From: JAJYIV01 sp964616135
GTDB taxonomy: Bacteria; Patescibacteriota; Patescibacteriia; UBA9934; GWF2-40-263
Direction of reading: 5' to 3'
Length of the DNA: 23,830 nt
Assembly (NCBI GenBank): GCA_964616135.1
Contig: CAZTTQ010000015.1
Location: 1-23,830 of the forward strand
The notes beneath the pieces were generated by a model. That model was not told the DNA's origin and searched no databases. It saw nothing but the letters and a program-made list of their open reading frames with translations. Below are positions 20,985 through 23,830 of this stretch, piece after piece (position 1 is the first letter of the stretch; every line of letters begins with the position of its first letter). Both the position numbers and the translations under genes were made by a program.

Positions 20985-21680
20985 ATGGAAAAGCCCGCGG
21001 GATTCTACTTAATCGACAAGGTGGCCGGACCCACGTCCCATGATGCCGTGGACGCCGTCCGCCGACTGACAGGCGAACGGACGGTCGGCCACGCCGGCAC
21101 CCTGGACCCGTTCGCGACGGGATTGCTTTTGATTGGCGTCGGCCGCCCCGCCACCAAGGAATTCCAAAAGCTGGTGGGCTTAGATAAAGAATATGAAGCT
21201 GTCTTTGTCTTTGGCGCGACCAGCGACACGGATGACAAGATGGGAAAGATCGTAGAACGTGGAACGGAGAACGTGGAACGGGCGGAAATCGAAGCCGTCC
21301 TTCCCCGCTTCACCGGCACGATTCAGCAAACCCCGCCCGCGTACGCCGCCATCAAGGTCGGCGGAAAAAAGATGTACGAGGCGGCGCGTGAAGGCGCGCC
21401 CATCAAAGCGGAACCGCGTGAAGTCCGCGTAAACGCGTTCGAGTTGGTTTCCCTTTCGGACAACCGCGCGACGTGCCGCATTGCCTGCGGATCCGGCACG
21501 TACATCCGCGCCCTGGCGCGTGATTTGGGGGAAGCGCTCGGCTGCGGCGCCTACGTGGAAGAGCTGCGTCGCACCAAGGTCGGTCCATTTTCCGTCACGG
21601 ACGCAAAGACGCTCGCGGCCTTGAACACGAAAGATGACCTGCGCCCGGTTGCCGAGATCCTCGGCCGCTTGTCCGCGTAG
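20985..21680 (+). CDS. truB: tRNA pseudouridine(55) synthase
   Basis: Converts U55 in the T-loop of tRNAs to pseudouridine. The 231-residue product shows the family motifs. GFYLIDKVAGPTSHDAV (6-22) is followed by GHAGTLDPFATGLL (35-48) with the catalytic Asp41. PPAYAAIKVGGKKMYEAAREG, CGSGTYIRALARDLGEALG and YVEELRRTKVGPF complete the set. The usual C-terminal PUA extension is absent or minimal, as in short bacterial forms. The start at 20985 (MEKPAGFYLIDK) matches the family; the frame extends 16 codons upstream but crosses the promoter. With the -10 only 9 nt upstream the mRNA is probably leaderless. An intrinsic terminator follows, so truB is its own unit. Confidence 0.97.
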   Translation: MEKPAGFYLIDKVAGPTSHDAVDAVRRLTGERTVGHAGTLDPFATGLLLIGVGRPATKEFQKLVGLDKEYEAVFVFGATSDTDDKMGKIVERGTENVERAEIEAVLPRFTGTIQQTPPAYAAIKVGGKKMYEAAREGAPIKAEPREVRVNAFELVSLSDNRATCRIACGSGTYIRALARDLGEALGCGAYVEELRRTKVGPFSVTDAKTLAALNTKDDLRPVAEILGRLSA

Positions 21681-21690
21681 GCGTTCCCGG

Positions 21691-21716
21691 GTTACGCTTC
21701 AGGCGTAACTCTTTTG
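21691..21716 (+). terminator. Intrinsic terminator of truB
   Basis: GTTACGC (21691-21697), loop TTCAG, GCGTAAC (21703-21709), then TCTTTTG. Confidence 0.8.
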
Positions 21717-21775
21717 ATTACGGCGTCGCGCGGCAGGCATTCCGTCCGTTTCCGGCCGGCCCGCGCGCATTTGAT

Positions 21776-23302
21776 ATGTTTGACACGTTGCTCGGGCTCC
21801 TGTTGGGCCTGTGCGGCGGAGGGGTCGCAGGGTATTTCCTGCGGCGCTTTGTCGCACAACGGCTCGCCAAGGACGCCGAAGGTCGCGCCGAGGAGATCGT
21901 CTTGGAGGCAAAGGAAAAGAAAGAAGAGCTGCTGCGTGAGGCGCGGGAAGCCGCGTTGAAAACGGCGGAAGACGCCCGCGCGGAACAAGACCGCCGCACG
22001 CGTGAGATCCAAGAAAAAGAACACCGCGTGGAGCAGCGTGAAACCCTGTTCGATAAAAAGCTGTTGGAAATTGAAGAAAAGCGTTCCGCCCTGGAACAAA
22101 AAGAACGGGAGGTCGCGGCCATCCGGGAAGACGCGGAACGGCTGCGCTCGCTCCAGGACGGCAAACTGCAGGAAATCGCCGGTCTCACCCGTGAGGCGGC
22201 GGAAGACCGCCTATTGGCGGAGGTAGAAGAAGACGCAAAGGACGCCCTGGCATCCCGCCTGCGCAAAATGGACGAATGGACGCAAGAGGAAATCGGCCGC
22301 AAGTCGCGCAACATTCTGTCCCTCGCTATCACGCGTTTCGCGTCCTCCCACGTGGTCGACACGACCACGTCGAGCGTCGAATTGCCGGCCGACGACATGA
22401 AGGGCCGCATCATCGGCAAGGAAGGCCGCAACATCAAGGCGATCGAGGCGCAGACCGGCGTGGAACTCATCGTGGACGACACGCCCGGCCAGATCACCAT
22501 CAGCGGATTCTCCCCCATCCGCCGCCAAGTGGCTAAACGCGCGTTGGAAGCGCTCATTAAAGACGGCCGCATCCAGCCGGCGCGCATTGAAGAAGCGGTC
22601 GCGGAAGCCAAGAACGAATTAGCAAACGACATCCGCAAGGCCGGTGAGGACGCGTTGTACGAATTGGGCATTTCCGTTTCGTCCATCGACCCAAAACTGG
22701 TCTCCATCCTTGGTCGAATGAAATACCGCACCAGCTACGGGCAGAACGCGCTCCAGCACTCCATGGAAGTCGCGCAGTTGGCCGCCATGATGGCGGAGGA
22801 ACTGGGCGCCGACGTCGCCGTGTGCCGCAAGGGCGGGCTCTTCCACGACATTGGGAAAGCGGTCGACCACGACATGCAGGGCGCGCATCCGGAGATCGGC
22901 TACAACATGCTGAAGAAGTTCGGCTTCCCCGAGGAAATCTGTTACCAGTCCATCGCGCACCATGAAGACCGTCCGCGCACCGTGGAAGGTGCCATCGTGA
23001 AAGCGGCGGACGCCATCTCCGGCGCGCGGCCCGGCGCGCGCAAGCAGTCCTTGGAGCAGTTCATCCGCCGCATGGAGGAACTGGAACAGACCGCGTCGGC
23101 GTTTGAGGGCGTGGAGAAGGCCTACGCCATCCAGGCCGGACGCGAAGTCCGCGTGTTCGTGCAGCCGCATACGCTCTCGGACACCGACGCGCGCCACCTC
23201 GCGACCGCCATCGCGAAGCGGATCGAAGCGGAACTGCGCTATCCCGGGGAAATCCGCGTGACCGTCATTCGGGAAACCCGTTCTGTCGAATACGCGCGCT
23301 AA
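21776..23302 (+). CDS. rny: Ribonuclease Y
   Basis: A membrane-anchored endoribonuclease that starts mRNA decay in bacteria lacking RNase E. The 508-residue product has the full family order. An N-terminal membrane segment (4-22) is followed by a long coiled coil rich in Glu, Lys and Arg (about 30-165). The KH domain has GRIIGKEGRN (210-219), and the HD domain has the metal pair His357-Asp358 in GLFHDIGKAVDHD and the later AHHEDRP motif. The C-terminal GEIRVTVIRETRSVEYAR is typical. The start at 21776 (MFDTLLGLL) gives the expected anchor. No Shine-Dalgarno is visible and I could not identify a convincing promoter between 21717 and 21775. A weak GGGG-TCT-CCCC hairpin follows the stop. Confidence 0.98.
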   Translation: MFDTLLGLLLGLCGGGVAGYFLRRFVAQRLAKDAEGRAEEIVLEAKEKKEELLREAREAALKTAEDARAEQDRRTREIQEKEHRVEQRETLFDKKLLEIEEKRSALEQKEREVAAIREDAERLRSLQDGKLQEIAGLTREAAEDRLLAEVEEDAKDALASRLRKMDEWTQEEIGRKSRNILSLAITRFASSHVVDTTTSSVELPADDMKGRIIGKEGRNIKAIEAQTGVELIVDDTPGQITISGFSPIRRQVAKRALEALIKDGRIQPARIEEAVAEAKNELANDIRKAGEDALYELGISVSSIDPKLVSILGRMKYRTSYGQNALQHSMEVAQLAAMMAEELGADVAVCRKGGLFHDIGKAVDHDMQGAHPEIGYNMLKKFGFPEEICYQSIAHHEDRPRTVEGAIVKAADAISGARPGARKQSLEQFIRRMEELEQTASAFEGVEKAYAIQAGREVRVFVQPHTLSDTDARHLATAIAKRIEAELRYPGEIRVTVIRETRSVEYAR

Positions 23303-23315
23303 GGGGTCTCCCCTC

Positions 23316-23344
23316 TTGCCAGTTTACGGCTTTTCCGCTACGCT
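23316..23344 (+). promoter_or_regulatory. Promoter of the HU-type gene
   Basis: -35 TTGCCA (23316-23321), 17-bp spacer, -10 TACGCT (23339-23344), 29 nt before the ATG. It closely resembles the tRNA-Pro promoter. Confidence 0.75.
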
Positions 23345-23373
23345 AAGCGCATAATCGTTCCAAACTCCCGATT

Positions 23374-23682
23374 ATGAACAAAGCAGAACTGGCAGCCCGC
23401 ATCGCGGAACGCGTCGGGGTGTCCAAAAAAGTCGGGGAGGATTTCGTCGCCGCCTTCGAAGAAACCGTCACCCAGGCCCTTTCTACGGGCCAGGAAGTGA
23501 CGATCGCGGGCTTCGGCACCTTCTCCGCGCGCATGCGCGCCAGCCGGATGGGCGTGAATCCGCAGAAGCCGTCCGAACCGATGAAGATCCCGTCGGTCAC
23601 GGTGGCCAAGTTCAAGGCTGGCAGCGCGCTGAAGCAGGCCCTCAAGGGCAAGCGTGAAGAACCGGCCGCGCCGCAAGCCTAA
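23374..23682 (+). CDS. HU/IHF family DNA-binding protein
   Basis: A small nucleoid protein that bends and compacts DNA as a dimer. The 102-residue product begins MNKAELAARIAERVGVSKK and has the HU core EVTIAGFGTFSARMRASRMGVNPQ (41-64). In this core the beta-arm Arg residues and the intercalating-Pro context (GVNPQ) are kept. KIPSVTVAKFKAGSALKQAL (70-89) closes the domain. A short tail (KGKREEPAAPQA) follows and is not part of the core. HU and IHF subunits cannot be told apart from this alone. It has its own promoter and a strong terminator, so it is a single-gene unit next to rny. Confidence 0.96.
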   Translation: MNKAELAARIAERVGVSKKVGEDFVAAFEETVTQALSTGQEVTIAGFGTFSARMRASRMGVNPQKPSEPMKIPSVTVAKFKAGSALKQALKGKREEPAAPQA

Positions 23683-23684
23683 CA

Positions 23685-23712
23685 AAAATCCCCTCCAACG
23701 AGGGGATTTTGG
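23685..23712. terminator. Bidirectional terminator between the HU gene and the right-edge gene
   Basis: AAAATCCCCT (23685-23694), loop CCAACG, AGGGGATTTT (23701-23710). Symmetric, with T-runs on both strands, between convergent genes. Confidence 0.92.
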
Positions 23713-23713
23713 T

Positions 23714-23830
23714 TTACTTGACCGCCAGCGTATTCAACAGCGGCTTCAAATTCGGCTCTTCGCCGATGAAGACGGAGAAGACGACCAGCGTCCCGTCCGC
23801 GCGTTCCAGCAGATAATGGATCTTGTCCTC
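23714..23830 (-). CDS. C-terminal fragment of an unidentified protein, cut by the window edge
   Basis: The minus strand is open from the window edge to a TAA at 23714-23716, giving 38 residues that end LKPLLNTLAVK. The visible part (HYLLERADGTLVVFSVFIGEEP) looks like a beta-hairpin followed by a helix. The stop lies directly against the convergent terminator, which supports a real gene end. Too little is visible to assign a family. Confidence 0.65.
   Translation of the reverse strand, partial: EDKIHYLLERADGTLVVFSVFIGEEPNLKPLLNTLAVK

Noticed and set aside
1..23830. CRISPR array, transposase, prophage or UGA recoding
   Set aside because: No regularly spaced repeats, no transposase or phage proteins, and TGA ends several well-aligned genes (for example ugd and the synthetase-like gene), so the code is standard.

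Overview
This 23.8 kb window is high-GC bacterial chromosome (roughly 60% G+C by eye) that uses the standard code, with TGA, TAG and TAA all serving as stops. It is mostly housekeeping genes in short operons, plus several single-gene units of unknown function. The compact proteins, the divergent sequences, a ComEC coded in two pieces and the many short families of unknown function resemble Candidate Phyla Radiation (Patescibacteria) genomes. That placement is an inference; no marker in the window proves it. No phage genes, transposases or CRISPR array were found.

Layout. 1-1240 (minus): rpsL, cut by the window edge, and an M50 membrane metalloprotease. 1332-1940 (plus): a protein resembling the HD half of RelA/SpoT. 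1991-5166 (minus): murA with an Asp in place of the usual catalytic Cys, a DoxX membrane protein, rsmE, and a membrane protein of unknown function coupled to rsmE. 5221-5297 (plus): tRNA-Pro(GGG). 5414-6544 (minus): a protein resembling a decayed RelA/SpoT synthetase domain. 6666-10621 (minus): ugd, the comEC membrane half, the comEC metallo-beta-lactamase half and ndk, in that transcription order. 10622-10938: an AT-richer, protein-free interval. It holds a tRNA-like RNA enclosed by a 20-nt inverted repeat and, just upstream, a promoter-hairpin-terminator unit complementary to the tRNA-like anticodon arm. 10939-14600 (minus): leuS, whose last quarter is AT-rich and looks recombinant, and a Glu/Leu-type dehydrogenase. 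14727-15992 (plus): two orphan genes, each with its own promoter and terminator. 16037-19345 (minus): infB-trxA-trxB. 19482-20837 (minus): another orphan. 20985-23682 (plus): truB, rny and an HU-type gene. 23714-23830 (minus): the tail of a gene cut by the right edge.

Regulation. Many genes have a readable promoter of the form TTGNCA, 17 bp, TANNNT, and most units end in a strong intrinsic terminator. In five cases (M50, murA, ugd, gdh, truB) the -10 box lies only 8-10 nt before the start codon, which predicts leaderless mRNAs. The orphan genes instead have leaders with Shine-Dalgarno sequences.

The best candidate for an undescribed system is the 10622-11545 interval: the tRNA-like RNA (possibly a YrlA/Y RNA-like tRNA mimic), its complementary upstream small RNA or attenuator, and the adjoining AT-rich segment of leuS. 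The second is the pair of decayed RelA/SpoT-like proteins.
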